Source of the DNA: Actinophytocola sp. | GTDB taxonomy: Bacteria > Actinomycetota > Actinomycetes > Mycobacteriales > Pseudonocardiaceae | Direction of reading: 5' to 3' | Length of the DNA stretch: 46,147 nucleotides | Assembly (NCBI GenBank): GCA_009377385.1 | Contig: WHUD01000023.1 | Coordinates: forward strand, 1 to 46,147 | Shown: positions 28,200 to 36,550 of the stretch, one piece after another | How the letters are laid out: each line of letters starts with the position of its first letter | Numbering within the stretch: position 1 is the stretch's first letter | Program-made: the position numbers and the translations under genes | The notes under the pieces: model-generated | Seen by the model: the letters and a program-made list of their open reading frames with translations, nothing else | The model's database searches: none | What the model was told of the DNA's origin: nothing

Positions 28200-29387
28200 G
28201 TGAACTGGGTCGACGTCATCGTCCTGCTCGTGGCGCTCATGGCTGCCGTTTCCGGCGCGCGGCAAGGCGTCATCGTCGCGCTGCCCGCGTTCCTCGGCGT
28301 GCTGTCCGGGGCCGTCATCGGGATCCGGTTCGCCGCGCCCATGGTCGTGGACATGTTCCAGAACCCGGCCGCGAAGGTGGCGCTCGCCTTCGCGACCGTG
28401 GTGTTCCTTGTCGCGCTCGGCGAGACGTTCGGCGTCTGGGTGGGCAGAACCCTGAAGGAACGCCTTGGTGCGGACGGCCCCTCCGCGATCGAGAACGGGC
28501 TGGGCGCGCTGGTGCAGGGGCTCGCCGCGTTCGCGATCGCGTGGCTCGTCGGGTTCTCGATGACAAGCGTGTCCGGCCTGCCGGGGCTCGCGTCGGCGAT
28601 CAACAACTCGAAGGTGCTCGCCAAGGTCAACGAGACGATGCCCGCCGAGGCGCACGCCCTGCCGAACGATCTGCGCAAGCTGCTCGACGTCTCGGGGCTG
28701 CCTCGGATCTTGCCACCGTTCGCCGAGTCACCGAACCGGCAGGTGCAGCCGCCGGACACCGCGCTGCAGCGGTCCGCGATCGTGCGGCAGGTGCGGCCGA
28801 GCGTGCTCAAGATCCGCGGCGAGGCGCCGTCCTGCTCCCGGAGGCTGGAAGGCAGCGGGTTCGTCATCGCGCCGCAGCGGGTGATGACCAACGCTCACGT
28901 CGTCGCGGGCACCAACCAGGTGCGGGTGGAGTCCAACGGCTCGTTGCTCGACGCGACGGTCGTGCACTTCGACCCCGACACCGACATCGCCATCCTCGAC
29001 GTGCCAGCGCTGAACGCCCCCGTGCTCGACTTCCAGCCGGAACCTGCCGAAGGCGGCGACAGCGCGATCGTGCTCGGCTACCCGCTCGACGGTCCGTACA
29101 CCGCGACATCGGCCAGGGTTCGGCAGCGGATCACGCTGCGCGGTCCGGACATCTACGAGTCGAAGACCGTGCGCAGGGACGTCTACACCGTACGGGGCCA
29201 GATCCGCAGCGGGAACTCCGGCGGACCGATGCTCGCCCCTGACGGCGACGTCCTCGGCGTCGTCTTCGGCGCCTCGGTGCAGGATCCGGACACCGGCTTC
29301 ACCGTGACGGCGGAAGAGGTCGCGCCTGAGGTTCAGCGGGCCCCGAGCATGACGCAAGCCGTAGGAACCGGCCGCTGCACGTCCTAG
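28200..29387 (+). CDS. marP: Membrane-bound serine protease MarP-like
   Basis: 395 residues: four N-terminal transmembrane helices (about 3-135, CvpA-like) and an extracellular trypsin-like domain. The triad is His in TNAHVVAG, Asp in DTDIAIL and Ser in SGNSGGP. Cysteines C212 and C393 correspond, offset by two residues, to the C214-C395 disulfide of M. tuberculosis MarP, which needs the protease to survive acid and oxidative stress. Start GTG 28200 is preferred to GTG 28194 because GAGGGAG (28188-28194) then lies at 5-nt spacing. The gene lies 92 nt after the NUDIX stop and probably belongs to the same operon. Confidence 0.93.
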   Translation: MNWVDVIVLLVALMAAVSGARQGVIVALPAFLGVLSGAVIGIRFAAPMVVDMFQNPAAKVALAFATVVFLVALGETFGVWVGRTLKERLGADGPSAIENGLGALVQGLAAFAIAWLVGFSMTSVSGLPGLASAINNSKVLAKVNETMPAEAHALPNDLRKLLDVSGLPRILPPFAESPNRQVQPPDTALQRSAIVRQVRPSVLKIRGEAPSCSRRLEGSGFVIAPQRVMTNAHVVAGTNQVRVESNGSLLDATVVHFDPDTDIAILDVPALNAPVLDFQPEPAEGGDSAIVLGYPLDGPYTATSARVRQRITLRGPDIYESKTVRRDVYTVRGQIRSGNSGGPMLAPDGDVLGVVFGASVQDPDTGFTVTAEEVAPEVQRAPSMTQAVGTGRCTS

Positions 29388-29420
29388 CCCCGCTGGCGGG
29401 ATGCGGCCCCAGGTTGCATC

Positions 29421-29495
29421 GTGTCCCCCGTTGCGGACGTCGTGTGCCCCGTTGCGGACGTCGTGTGCCTCGTTCCGGACGTCGTGTGCTCCGTC
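29421..29495. repeat. Family A tandem repeat array 2 (3 x 21 bp plus partial)
   Basis: Units at 29421-29441, 29442-29462 and 29463-29483, each ending CGGACGTC, with a partial fourth copy that runs into the stop codon of the minus-strand hydrolase (29494-29496). Compared with array 1 the units vary at a few bases (TTGCGGAC in two, GTGTGC in place of GTGTTC). It lies between convergent genes. Confidence 0.93.
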
Positions 29496-30426
29496 AGTGC
29501 GCGTCGAGCCAGTCCCGCAGCAGCACCGCCGTGCGGTCGGGTGCCTCAAAGTGCGGGTAGTGCCCGACGTCGGAGAGCACGTCGAACCGCGAGCCGGGAC
29601 CGGCCCAGCGGGTGCTGGCGCGGGCGGTGTCGGGCAGCACGCAGCCGTCCTCCGCGCCGTGCACCTGCAGTACGGGCACCGGGCAAGGTGGCCGCACCGC
29701 GTGGGCGAATCGCCTGCCGTCGCCACGGAACAGCGAGCGGAACGCCCACCGGTAGTACTCCAGCGAGCAGTGCGCCACGCCGGGGATGCGCACCGCGTCG
29801 CGTAGGGTCGCGGCCGTCGGGGCGAACTCCGGACTCGCCGCCCAGCGGGAGGCGGACCAGTCGCGCAGGTACCGCTCGACCAGCGCGGCGTTGTCCGCGA
29901 GCAACCGGCGTTCGGCCACAATCGGGAGTTGGAACCGGTACACGTGCCCGGTCGCGCGGCGCTGTCGCTGGTTCACCAGGCTGCGCCGCAGCGCCGGACG
30001 TAGCGCGAGCGGGTGAGAGGCACCGAAGGCGCTGACCGTGCTGACGACGCGGGGGTGCAACGTCGCGGCCGTCCAGGCGATGGCGCCGCCCCAGCCGTGC
30101 CCGACCAGGTGCGCGCGGGGTGCGCCGAGTGCCCTGACCAGGCCGGCGACGTCCCCGGCGAGGGTCCAGGCGTCGTAGCCGCGCGGGGTTTTGTCGGAAT
30201 CGCCGTAGCCGCGCATGTCGGCGGCGACCACGCGGTAGCCCGCGTCGGCGAGGAACGTCATGTGCTCCCGCCAGACCCACCAGCACTGGGCGAACCCGTG
30301 CAGCAACACCACGAGCGGACCGTCGCCTGCCTCCGCGACGTGCAACGCGATGCCGTTGGCGTAGATGTCGCGGTGCGTCCACGGTCCTGGGTACCGGACG
30401 CTGGACGGGTCGGGTGCGCGGGACAC
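29494..30426 (-). CDS. ephE: Alpha/beta hydrolase, EphE-like, nucleophile missing
   Basis: 310 residues with the epoxide-hydrolase layout: LLHGFAQCWWVWR (oxyanion HG motif), ADMRGYGDSDK, and a C-terminal His in SDVGHYPHFE. At the nucleophile elbow, where epoxide hydrolases have GHDWGG, this protein reads VGHGWGG, so the Asp is Gly. Unless another residue substitutes, hydrolysis through an alkyl-enzyme ester is impossible. It is downstream of the holin-like gene (4-nt gap), as Rv3670 is of Rv3669. GTG start at 30426. The symbol reflects position and fold, not activity. Confidence 0.8.
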   Translation of the reverse strand: MSRAPDPSSVRYPGPWTHRDIYANGIALHVAEAGDGPLVVLLHGFAQCWWVWREHMTFLADAGYRVVAADMRGYGDSDKTPRGYDAWTLAGDVAGLVRALGAPRAHLVGHGWGGAIAWTAATLHPRVVSTVSAFGASHPLALRPALRRSLVNQRQRRATGHVYRFQLPIVAERRLLADNAALVERYLRDWSASRWAASPEFAPTAATLRDAVRIPGVAHCSLEYYRWAFRSLFRGDGRRFAHAVRPPCPVPVLQVHGAEDGCVLPDTARASTRWAGPGSRFDVLSDVGHYPHFEAPDRTAVLLRDWLDAH

Positions 30427-30430
30427 GCTG

Positions 30431-30952
30431 CTAGCGGCGGCTCGGGCTACCTTGGTCCGCGCCGGCCTCCTCGTCTGACTTCTTTCTGGAGAACACCGCC
30501 GACGTCTTCTTCACGCTGGCGATGGTCTCCTCCGGCGCGTGGATCTTGCGCACCTTGCGCCAGCCGAGCAGTCCACTCACGACCACGACCACCAGCATCA
30601 GGCCGAACACGATCAGGAACGCGGCCCAGCGCATCAGCCACACGGAAAATAGCTCGCCGAGGAAGAAAAAGAAGAAGAACGAACTGTAAAGCGCGACGAC
30701 GAGCGCGATGATGAAGTAAACGCTGCCCTTGACGCCCTTTTTGACCTCACCGACGACCTCGGACTTCGCGAGCTCGATCTCCGCCCTGACCAGAGCGGAC
30801 ATGCGCGTGGAGGTATCGCGCACGAGCGTGCCGATCGACGGTTCTCCCGCGCCGTTGCCCGCTAGGGCTCTGTCGTCGTCGGTCAGCGGTAGGTAGTCCA
30901 CCGCCCCGCTGGCGTCGTTGAACTGCTCCTCGTGCCGTGTCACGGATGTCAT
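30431..30952 (-). CDS. Actinobacterial holin-X-like membrane protein
   Basis: 173 residues. A charged N-terminus and a helix typical of phage-holin-superfamily-III proteins (LVRAEIELAKSEVVGEVKKG, about 54-74) precede two membrane helices. The first contains a run of seven phenylalanines, and the second is FLIVFGLMLVVVVVSGLLGW. The C-terminus is basic. Despite the family name there are no phage genes nearby; synteny fits Rv3669, next to ephE. It probably acts as a small membrane protein in envelope stress, by inference. Confidence 0.82.
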   Translation of the reverse strand: MTSVTRHEEQFNDASGAVDYLPLTDDDRALAGNGAGEPSIGTLVRDTSTRMSALVRAEIELAKSEVVGEVKKGVKGSVYFIIALVVALYSSFFFFFFLGELFSVWLMRWAAFLIVFGLMLVVVVVSGLLGWRKVRKIHAPEETIASVKKTSAVFSRKKSDEEAGADQGSPSRR

Positions 30953-31025
30953 CGTGCCATGGGCCAGGTGACTCGCAAGTGATGAGGTAGGGCGATTCGC
31001 GTGCGAGTTCGCGCACGTCGCCGCG

Positions 31026-32225
31026 TCACACCTGTTGAGCGTTGTACTGCGCGTGCACCTTGCTGCGCTTGCGCAGCAGCGCCGCGGCGAGCAGTGATGC
31101 GGTGGCCGACGCGATCAGCACGGCTGCTTTCGCCGGTTCACTGGTCTCGGGTGGCAGCCCGAGGTCGGTGATCAGCAAGCTCACCGTGAAGCCGACGCCA
31201 CCAAGCATCGCCAGCGCGGTAATGTCACGCCACTGCGTCCCGCTCGGCAGCGCACCGATGCCCGCGCGGACCGCGATCGCGCTCGCCGCCAGGATGCCGA
31301 TCAGCTTGCCGCCGACAAGGCCGACGATGATCGCGATCGGGATCGGCGAGCTGAACACCGTTGACATCGCGTCCAGGTCGACAGGGACACCAGCCGCGAA
31401 CAGGGCGAATACCGGCACAGCGACGAGCGCGGAGTACGGCTGCAGCCGGTGCTCCAGACGGATGGCAGGGGCCTCGTCCTCGCCGGGATCCGGGCGGACC
31501 CTGGTCAGCAGGCCGAGCAGCACGCCCGCGATCGTGGCGTGAATGCCCGTCGTGTGCACCGCAACCCAGACGACGACGGCGAGTGGCACGTAGAGCCAGG
31601 CCGTCCGCACCCGCTTGTGCTGCAGGAACCAGTACGCCGCGAGCGCCGCGACGGCGACGGCGGCGGCCACGACGTCGAAGCCGGACGTGAACAGCACCGC
31701 GATCACGGCGATCGCGAACAGGTCGTCAACCACGGCCAGCGAGAGCAGAAACGCGCGTGCGCTGCTCGGCAGCTGGCGAGCGGTCAGGGCGAGTACGCCG
31801 AGCGCGAAGGCGATGTCGGTGGCCATCGGGATAGCCCACGCCTTCTCGTACCCCGGCTCTCCCCACGAGAGGGCGAGCGCGATCAGGGCCGGCGCGATGA
31901 CACCGCCGATCGCGGCAACGATGGGGAGTGCGGCCGCTCGGAGATTGGACAGCTCACCGACCACCGTCTCGCGCTTGAGCTCCAGGCCGATGACGAAGAA
32001 GAACAACGCCAGCAGGCCGTCATCCGCCCACTCGCCAACGGTGAGGTTCAGGTGCAGGAATTCCGGGCCGATCGTGGTGTCGTGGAGCGCGTGGTAGCTC
32101 GCACTGAGGCCGGAGTTCACCCATATCAACGCGATAGCGGTAGCGATGAGCAGCACGATGCCGCCCGTGGTTTCGGTACGGAGGAACCGGGCGAACTCGG
32201 CTTTCGGGGGTGTTCGGCGGGTCAA
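31026..32225 (-). CDS. nhaA: Na+/H+ antiporter NhaA
   Basis: 399 residues with about 12 transmembrane helices. Typical NhaA segments include TTGGIVLLIATAIALIWVNS, FFFVIGLELKRE, the helix IV ATDIAFALGVLAL and the helix V SLAVVDDLFAIAVIAV with the paired Asp that exchange Na+ for H+. It extrudes Na+ and sets internal pH at alkaline pH. The start is TTG 32225, fixed by AGGAG 5 nt upstream. A perfect palindrome lies about 106 bp upstream. Confidence 0.94.
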   Translation of the reverse strand: MTRRTPPKAEFARFLRTETTGGIVLLIATAIALIWVNSGLSASYHALHDTTIGPEFLHLNLTVGEWADDGLLALFFFVIGLELKRETVVGELSNLRAAALPIVAAIGGVIAPALIALALSWGEPGYEKAWAIPMATDIAFALGVLALTARQLPSSARAFLLSLAVVDDLFAIAVIAVLFTSGFDVVAAAVAVAALAAYWFLQHKRVRTAWLYVPLAVVVWVAVHTTGIHATIAGVLLGLLTRVRPDPGEDEAPAIRLEHRLQPYSALVAVPVFALFAAGVPVDLDAMSTVFSSPIPIAIIVGLVGGKLIGILAASAIAVRAGIGALPSGTQWRDITALAMLGGVGFTVSLLITDLGLPPETSEPAKAAVLIASATASLLAAALLRKRSKVHAQYNAQQV

Positions 32226-32330
32226 GCGAACTCCTGGGGCTCGGGAAGACTACTGGCTCGGACGCCGACCAGACTTCCCGGCACACCTTTTCCGGAATCG
32301 TAACCGCACCACACGCCGCTGGCTGCTCAC

Positions 32331-32348
32331 TGCGTGATGTATCACGCA
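32331..32348. promoter_or_regulatory. Perfect palindrome upstream of nhaA
   Basis: TGCGTGAT-GT-ATCACGCA, 8-bp arms around 2 bp, located about 106 bp upstream of the nhaA start codon in the 268-bp gap behind acs. Its core GTGA-N4-TCAC differs from the CRP spacing (N6), so a different regulator is more likely. Confidence 0.5.
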
Positions 32349-32493
32349 AGCACGAAGCAGTGCAGCCACAGGTACCGCGCCACCAGCGCGATGGTGATCA
32401 CGGTGACGATGCCACCCGTCTCGGTAAACCCTCAGAACGGCATCGTCGACTCACCGGGCCATGTCGGACAAGGTGAGTCGGCGATGGTGCGGT

Positions 32494-34494
32494 CTACTCG
32501 TCTCCCTTACCGCTCGTGAGGCCCGCCGCGATCTGATCCATCACGCTCGTGTCCGCCAGCGTGGTGACATCGCCGACCTCGCGGTTCTCGGCGATGTCGC
32601 GCAGCAGCCTTCGCATGATCTTGCCGGAGCGGGTCTTGGGCAGTTCGGGCACGACCATGATCTGCCTCGGCTTGGCGATCGGCCCGATCTCGCTCGCGAC
32701 GTGGTTACGCAGGTCGGTGATGGCCTTTTCGCCGCTGGCGTCGTCATCGGCGCCGCCGCGCAGGATGACGAACGCGACGATGCCCTGCCCCGTCGTGGGG
32801 TCGGACGCGCCGACGACGGCGGCCTCCGCGACGTTGTGGTGCGAGACCAGCGCGGACTCCACCTCGGTGGTGGAGATGCGGTGGCCGGAGACGTTCATGA
32901 CGTCGTCGACGCGGCCGAGTAGCCAGATGTCGCCGTCGTCGTCGTACTTGGCGCCGTCGCCTGCGAAGTAGAAGCCTTGCTCGGCGAAGCGGGACCAGTA
33001 GGTGTCCTTGTAGCGCTCGTCGTCGCCCCAGATGCCGCGCAGCATGCCGGGCCATGGCTTGTCCAGCACCAGGTAGCCGCCACCGCCGTGCGGGACCTCG
33101 TTGCCCTTGTCGTCGACGACTTTGGCGGAGATGCCGGGCAGCGGCCGCTGAGCGGAGCCGGGCTTGGTCTTGGTGACGCCGGGCAGCGGCGAGATCATGA
33201 TCGCGCCGGTCTCGGTCTGCCACCAGGTGTCCACGATGGGGGCGTTGCCGCCGCCGATGTGCTCGCGGTACCACATCCACGCCTCGGGGTTGATCGGTTC
33301 ACCCACCGAGCCCAGCAGCCGCAGCGAGGAGAGGTCGAACTTGGCGGGGATATCCTCGCCCCACTTCATAAAGGTGCGGATCAGCGTGGGTGCCGTGTAG
33401 TACAGGGTGACGCCGTAGCGCTGCACGATCTCCCAGTGACGCCCTTCGTGCGGTGTGTTCGGCGTGCCCTCGTAGACGACCTGGGTAGCACGGTTGGCCA
33501 GTGGCCCGTAGACGATGTACGAGTGCCCGGTCACCCAGCCAATGTCGGCGGTGCACCAGTAGATGTCCTCGCCCGGCTTGTGGTCGAAGACGACGTGGTG
33601 GGTGTAGGCGGCCTGGGTGAGGTAGCCACCGGAGGTGTGCAGGATGCCCTTCGGCTTACCGGTCGTGCCCGATGTGTAGAGGATGTAGAGCGGGTGCTCG
33701 GAGTCGAACGCCTCCGGCTTGTGGGTGTCCGGCTGGGTGTCCATCAGCTCGTGCCACCACACGTCCCTGCCGTCGATCCAGGGCGGGGCGCCGGTCTCGT
33801 CCCCGGTGCGCCGCACCACGAGCACCTTCTCCACCGACTCTGCCCCCTCGAGTGCCTCGTCGACGTTGCCCTTGGTCGCGGTGGCCTTGCCGCGCCGGTA
33901 CTGACCGTCCGAGGTGATGACGACCTTCGCCTCCGCGTCGTCCACCCTGGTGCGCAGCGCGGCAGGGGAGAACCCGCCGAAGACGACGCTGTGCAGCGCG
34001 CCGATGCGGGCACACGCCAGCATCGCCACGATCGCCTCAGGCATCATTTGCAGCTGGATCGCGACCCGGTCACCGGAGCCGACGCCGAGCGACGTCAGGC
34101 CGTTGGCGGCGCGGCACACCTCCCGCTGCAGCTCGGCATAGGTGATGTCGCGGGTGTCGCCAGGCTCGCCGACCCAGTGGATCGCGATCTGGTCGCCGTG
34201 GCCCGCGTCAACGTGGCGGTCGACGCAGTTGTAGGCGACGTTGAGCTTGCCGCCGACGAACCACCTCGCGAATGGCGCGTTCGACCAGTCGACGACCTGG
34301 TCCCACGTGGTCTCCCACTCGAGCCGTTCGGCCTGCTTCGCCCAGAATGAGTCACGGTCGGCTTCGGCCTCCGCATAGGTATCAGCGGTGGCGTTCGCGC
34401 GCGCCGCGAAATCCTGGCTCGGCGCGAAAGTCCGCTCCTCGGTGAGCAGGTTGTCCAGGGTCGCCGACTGTCCGGATTCGGTCCGCTCTGCCAT
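32494..34494 (-). CDS. acs: Acetyl-CoA synthetase (AMP-forming)
   Basis: 666 residues. The enzyme activates acetate to acetyl-AMP and then acetyl-CoA. The P-loop-like AMP motif YTSGTTGKPKG, the TWWQTETG motif, the hinge LLGRVDDVMNVSGHRIST and the acetylatable lysine K625 in PKTRSGKIMRR are all present. GAGG-containing AGGAGG precedes the ATG. It is divergent from the Fic-like gene with a 171-bp shared promoter region. The catalytic lysine motif is the target of Pat-type acetylation in actinobacteria, which is cAMP-linked in mycobacteria. Confidence 0.97.
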   Translation of the reverse strand: MAERTESGQSATLDNLLTEERTFAPSQDFAARANATADTYAEAEADRDSFWAKQAERLEWETTWDQVVDWSNAPFARWFVGGKLNVAYNCVDRHVDAGHGDQIAIHWVGEPGDTRDITYAELQREVCRAANGLTSLGVGSGDRVAIQLQMMPEAIVAMLACARIGALHSVVFGGFSPAALRTRVDDAEAKVVITSDGQYRRGKATATKGNVDEALEGAESVEKVLVVRRTGDETGAPPWIDGRDVWWHELMDTQPDTHKPEAFDSEHPLYILYTSGTTGKPKGILHTSGGYLTQAAYTHHVVFDHKPGEDIYWCTADIGWVTGHSYIVYGPLANRATQVVYEGTPNTPHEGRHWEIVQRYGVTLYYTAPTLIRTFMKWGEDIPAKFDLSSLRLLGSVGEPINPEAWMWYREHIGGGNAPIVDTWWQTETGAIMISPLPGVTKTKPGSAQRPLPGISAKVVDDKGNEVPHGGGGYLVLDKPWPGMLRGIWGDDERYKDTYWSRFAEQGFYFAGDGAKYDDDGDIWLLGRVDDVMNVSGHRISTTEVESALVSHHNVAEAAVVGASDPTTGQGIVAFVILRGGADDDASGEKAITDLRNHVASEIGPIAKPRQIMVVPELPKTRSGKIMRRLLRDIAENREVGDVTTLADTSVMDQIAAGLTSGKGDE

Positions 34495-34665
34495 TGCTGC
34501 GAAGCCTCCTGTGCTTTCCAGGCTCGGTACGGGGATGCGATCTGTGACTCCGACGTTAGCGCCCGGGGACTACACTCGCACCAATCTTCCGGCCAGGAGT
34601 CCGCGAACGGCCTGGATTGGCCCGCCAGTGGAACCATTCGCGGCCTGACGAGTACTGTCCGCGCT

Positions 34666-35403
34666 GTGACGGACCCGCTAGCGCCCCTCCTCGACCTACC
34701 CGGCGTGACCGAAGCCGTGCGCTCAGCGCGCAATGCGGTTGACGCCGTTCACCGGCACCCGGCCAACCGCACCGGCTGGCCAGCCACGGCCGCGGAGGCC
34801 TCGGTGCGTGCCGCGCGTGCGTCAGCGGGCATCGACGGGGCCGACCCCGAGATCCCAGAGGGTGGCGAGGTCGACGAGCCGGTGCTTGCCGGGTCGCTGC
34901 GGGTCGCCGAGTCGCTCGGCCCGCTGCTGCCGACGTGGGAGCGGGCGCCGTTGCAGGCGCTGGCACGGTTGCACGTGCTCGCGGCGGCGGACCTGGTGGC
35001 CGACCCTGACGAGCTGGGCAGGCCTCGGCCGGGTGACGACGTCGCCAAGCGGCTGGAGCTGCTCGGCCAGCTCGTCACAGGGGCGACCAGCGCGCCGGGG
35101 CCCGTGCTCGCCGCCGTCGTGCACGGTGAACTGCTCGCGCTCAAGGCGTTCCCAGCCTCGGACGGCGTGATCGCCCGCGCCGCCGCGCGGCTGACGATGA
35201 TCTCCACCGGGCTCGACCCCAAGGGGCTCTCGGTGCCGGAGGTCGCCTGCTACCGCAAGCTGAACCGCTACCGGGCTGCCGCCGATGGCTTCGCCAGCGG
35301 CGACACCGACGGCGTCAGGGACTGGGTGCTGTTCAGCTGCGAGGCAGTCGAAACGGGCGCGAAGGAAGCCGTTGGCATCGCCGACGCGGCTGCGGGCGAG
35401 TGA
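34666..35403 (+). CDS. Fic-fold-like conserved protein without Fic active site
   Basis: 245 residues, helical. Two tracts look like the Fic fold: the SVRAARASAGIDGADPEIPE region, like the inhibitory helix region, and HGELLALKAFPASDGVIARA at the place of the Fic core. The HPFxxGNGR motif required for AMP transfer is degraded to KAFPASDGVIAR, so AMPylation is not expected. Similar Streptomyces proteins are often called oxidoreductases without support. A TACTGT box at 34653-34658 suggests a leaderless GTG start. The next gene starts 1 nt after its stop. Confidence 0.6.
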   Translation: MTDPLAPLLDLPGVTEAVRSARNAVDAVHRHPANRTGWPATAAEASVRAARASAGIDGADPEIPEGGEVDEPVLAGSLRVAESLGPLLPTWERAPLQALARLHVLAAADLVADPDELGRPRPGDDVAKRLELLGQLVTGATSAPGPVLAAVVHGELLALKAFPASDGVIARAAARLTMISTGLDPKGLSVPEVACYRKLNRYRAAADGFASGDTDGVRDWVLFSCEAVETGAKEAVGIADAAAGE

Positions 35404-35404
35404 C

Positions 35405-36541
35405 ATGCCGGCGCGCGGCGGGCGGCTGAGCGCGGTCCTGCTCGCGGGCGTTGTCGTGCTGACGGCGTGCATTCCGGATGCGACGAGCGGCGTGCCCACG
35501 ACGCGGTCCCAGGCGGCCACACCGGAGCGGGATCGGGCACACTCGTTCACCGTCGTCGCGACCGGCGACGTCCTGATCCACCCAGCGCTCACCGCCCAGG
35601 CCGACCGCGACGAGGGCACGGTCGGCGACGGCCGTAGGGACTTCCGCGACCTGTTCGCAGGCATGCGGCCGGTGATCAAGGGCGCGGACCTGGCGCTCTG
35701 TCACCTCGAGGTGCCGCTCGCCGCGCCGGGAGGACCGTTCAGCGGCTACCCGGCGTTCAACGCGCCGCCCGAGTTGGCTGGCGCGCTGGTCGACACCGGG
35801 TACGACGGCTGCTCGACCGCCTCCAACCATGTGCTCGACCAGGGCGAACAGGGCGTGCGGCGCACCCTGCGGGCGATGGACGCTGCAGGACTGCGACACA
35901 CCGGCTCGGCCCGCACCGCGCGCGAGGCGGCGAAACCCCCTGTCATGGATGTCGATGGCGTCAAGGTCGGGCACGTGTCGTACAGCTACGGCTTCAACGG
36001 CATCCCCATCCCGGCGGGCAAGCCCTGGCTGGCCAACCAGTTATCCGCCGAGCGGGTGATCGCAGAGGCGAAGAAGGCCCGTGCCGCCGGTGCCGAGGTC
36101 GTCATCGCGAGCCTGCATTGGGGCGAGGAGTACCAGCATCAACCGAGCTCTGAGCAGACCGCGCTCGCGCGGCGGCTGCTCGGCGCGAAGGCGATCGACC
36201 TCATCGTGGGACACCACGCGCACGTGGTGCAGCCGATGGAACGCATCAACGGCGAGTGGGTGGCCTACGGGCTCGGCAACAGCGTGGCCAGGCACGAGGA
36301 ACCCATCGGTGTCAGCGAGGAAGGCATCGCGGCCCGGTTCCGGTTCACCCACACGGGCAAGCGCTGGCGGGTCGACAAGGCGGAGTACATCCCCACCCTG
36401 GTCGACCTCGGGCCACCCATCCGGCTGCGTAACCTCACCGCGCCCGGCACAGCGCCCGCGCCGGAGTCACTGCGCCGCACCGACCGGATCGTGCTCAGTA
36501 GAAGCGGCGGCAAGGACGGCCTCAGCAGGCCGGGCCGCTGA
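35405..36541 (+). CDS. CapA-like lipoprotein (poly-gamma-glutamate synthesis/metallophosphatase fold)
   Basis: 378 residues. A lipoprotein signal peptide ends at the lipobox LTAC with C22, so the protein should be lipid-anchored outside the membrane. The PGA_cap domain follows: VVATGDVLIHPAL, DLALCHLEVPLA, ASNHVLDQG, SLHWGEEYQHQPS and VGHHAHVVQPMERINGEWV, which form the metal centre of this metallophosphoesterase-like family. No other capsule genes (capB, capC) are nearby, so poly-gamma-glutamate synthesis is unlikely. It is coupled to the Fic-like gene. Confidence 0.88.
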   Translation: MPARGGRLSAVLLAGVVVLTACIPDATSGVPTTRSQAATPERDRAHSFTVVATGDVLIHPALTAQADRDEGTVGDGRRDFRDLFAGMRPVIKGADLALCHLEVPLAAPGGPFSGYPAFNAPPELAGALVDTGYDGCSTASNHVLDQGEQGVRRTLRAMDAAGLRHTGSARTAREAAKPPVMDVDGVKVGHVSYSYGFNGIPIPAGKPWLANQLSAERVIAEAKKARAAGAEVVIASLHWGEEYQHQPSSEQTALARRLLGAKAIDLIVGHHAHVVQPMERINGEWVAYGLGNSVARHEEPIGVSEEGIAARFRFTHTGKRWRVDKAEYIPTLVDLGPPIRLRNLTAPGTAPAPESLRRTDRIVLSRSGGKDGLSRPGR

Positions 36542-36550
36542 CCATCGCGG

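Noticed and set aside
30431-30952. Prophage lysis module because of the holin-like protein
   Set aside because: The gene is a conserved chromosomal membrane protein in actinobacteria, and no phage genes adjoin.
30953-31025. A degenerate family B array between the holin-like gene and nhaA
   Set aside because: Only loose similarity (GACTCGCAAG, GATTCGCG) without period; not counted as a copy.
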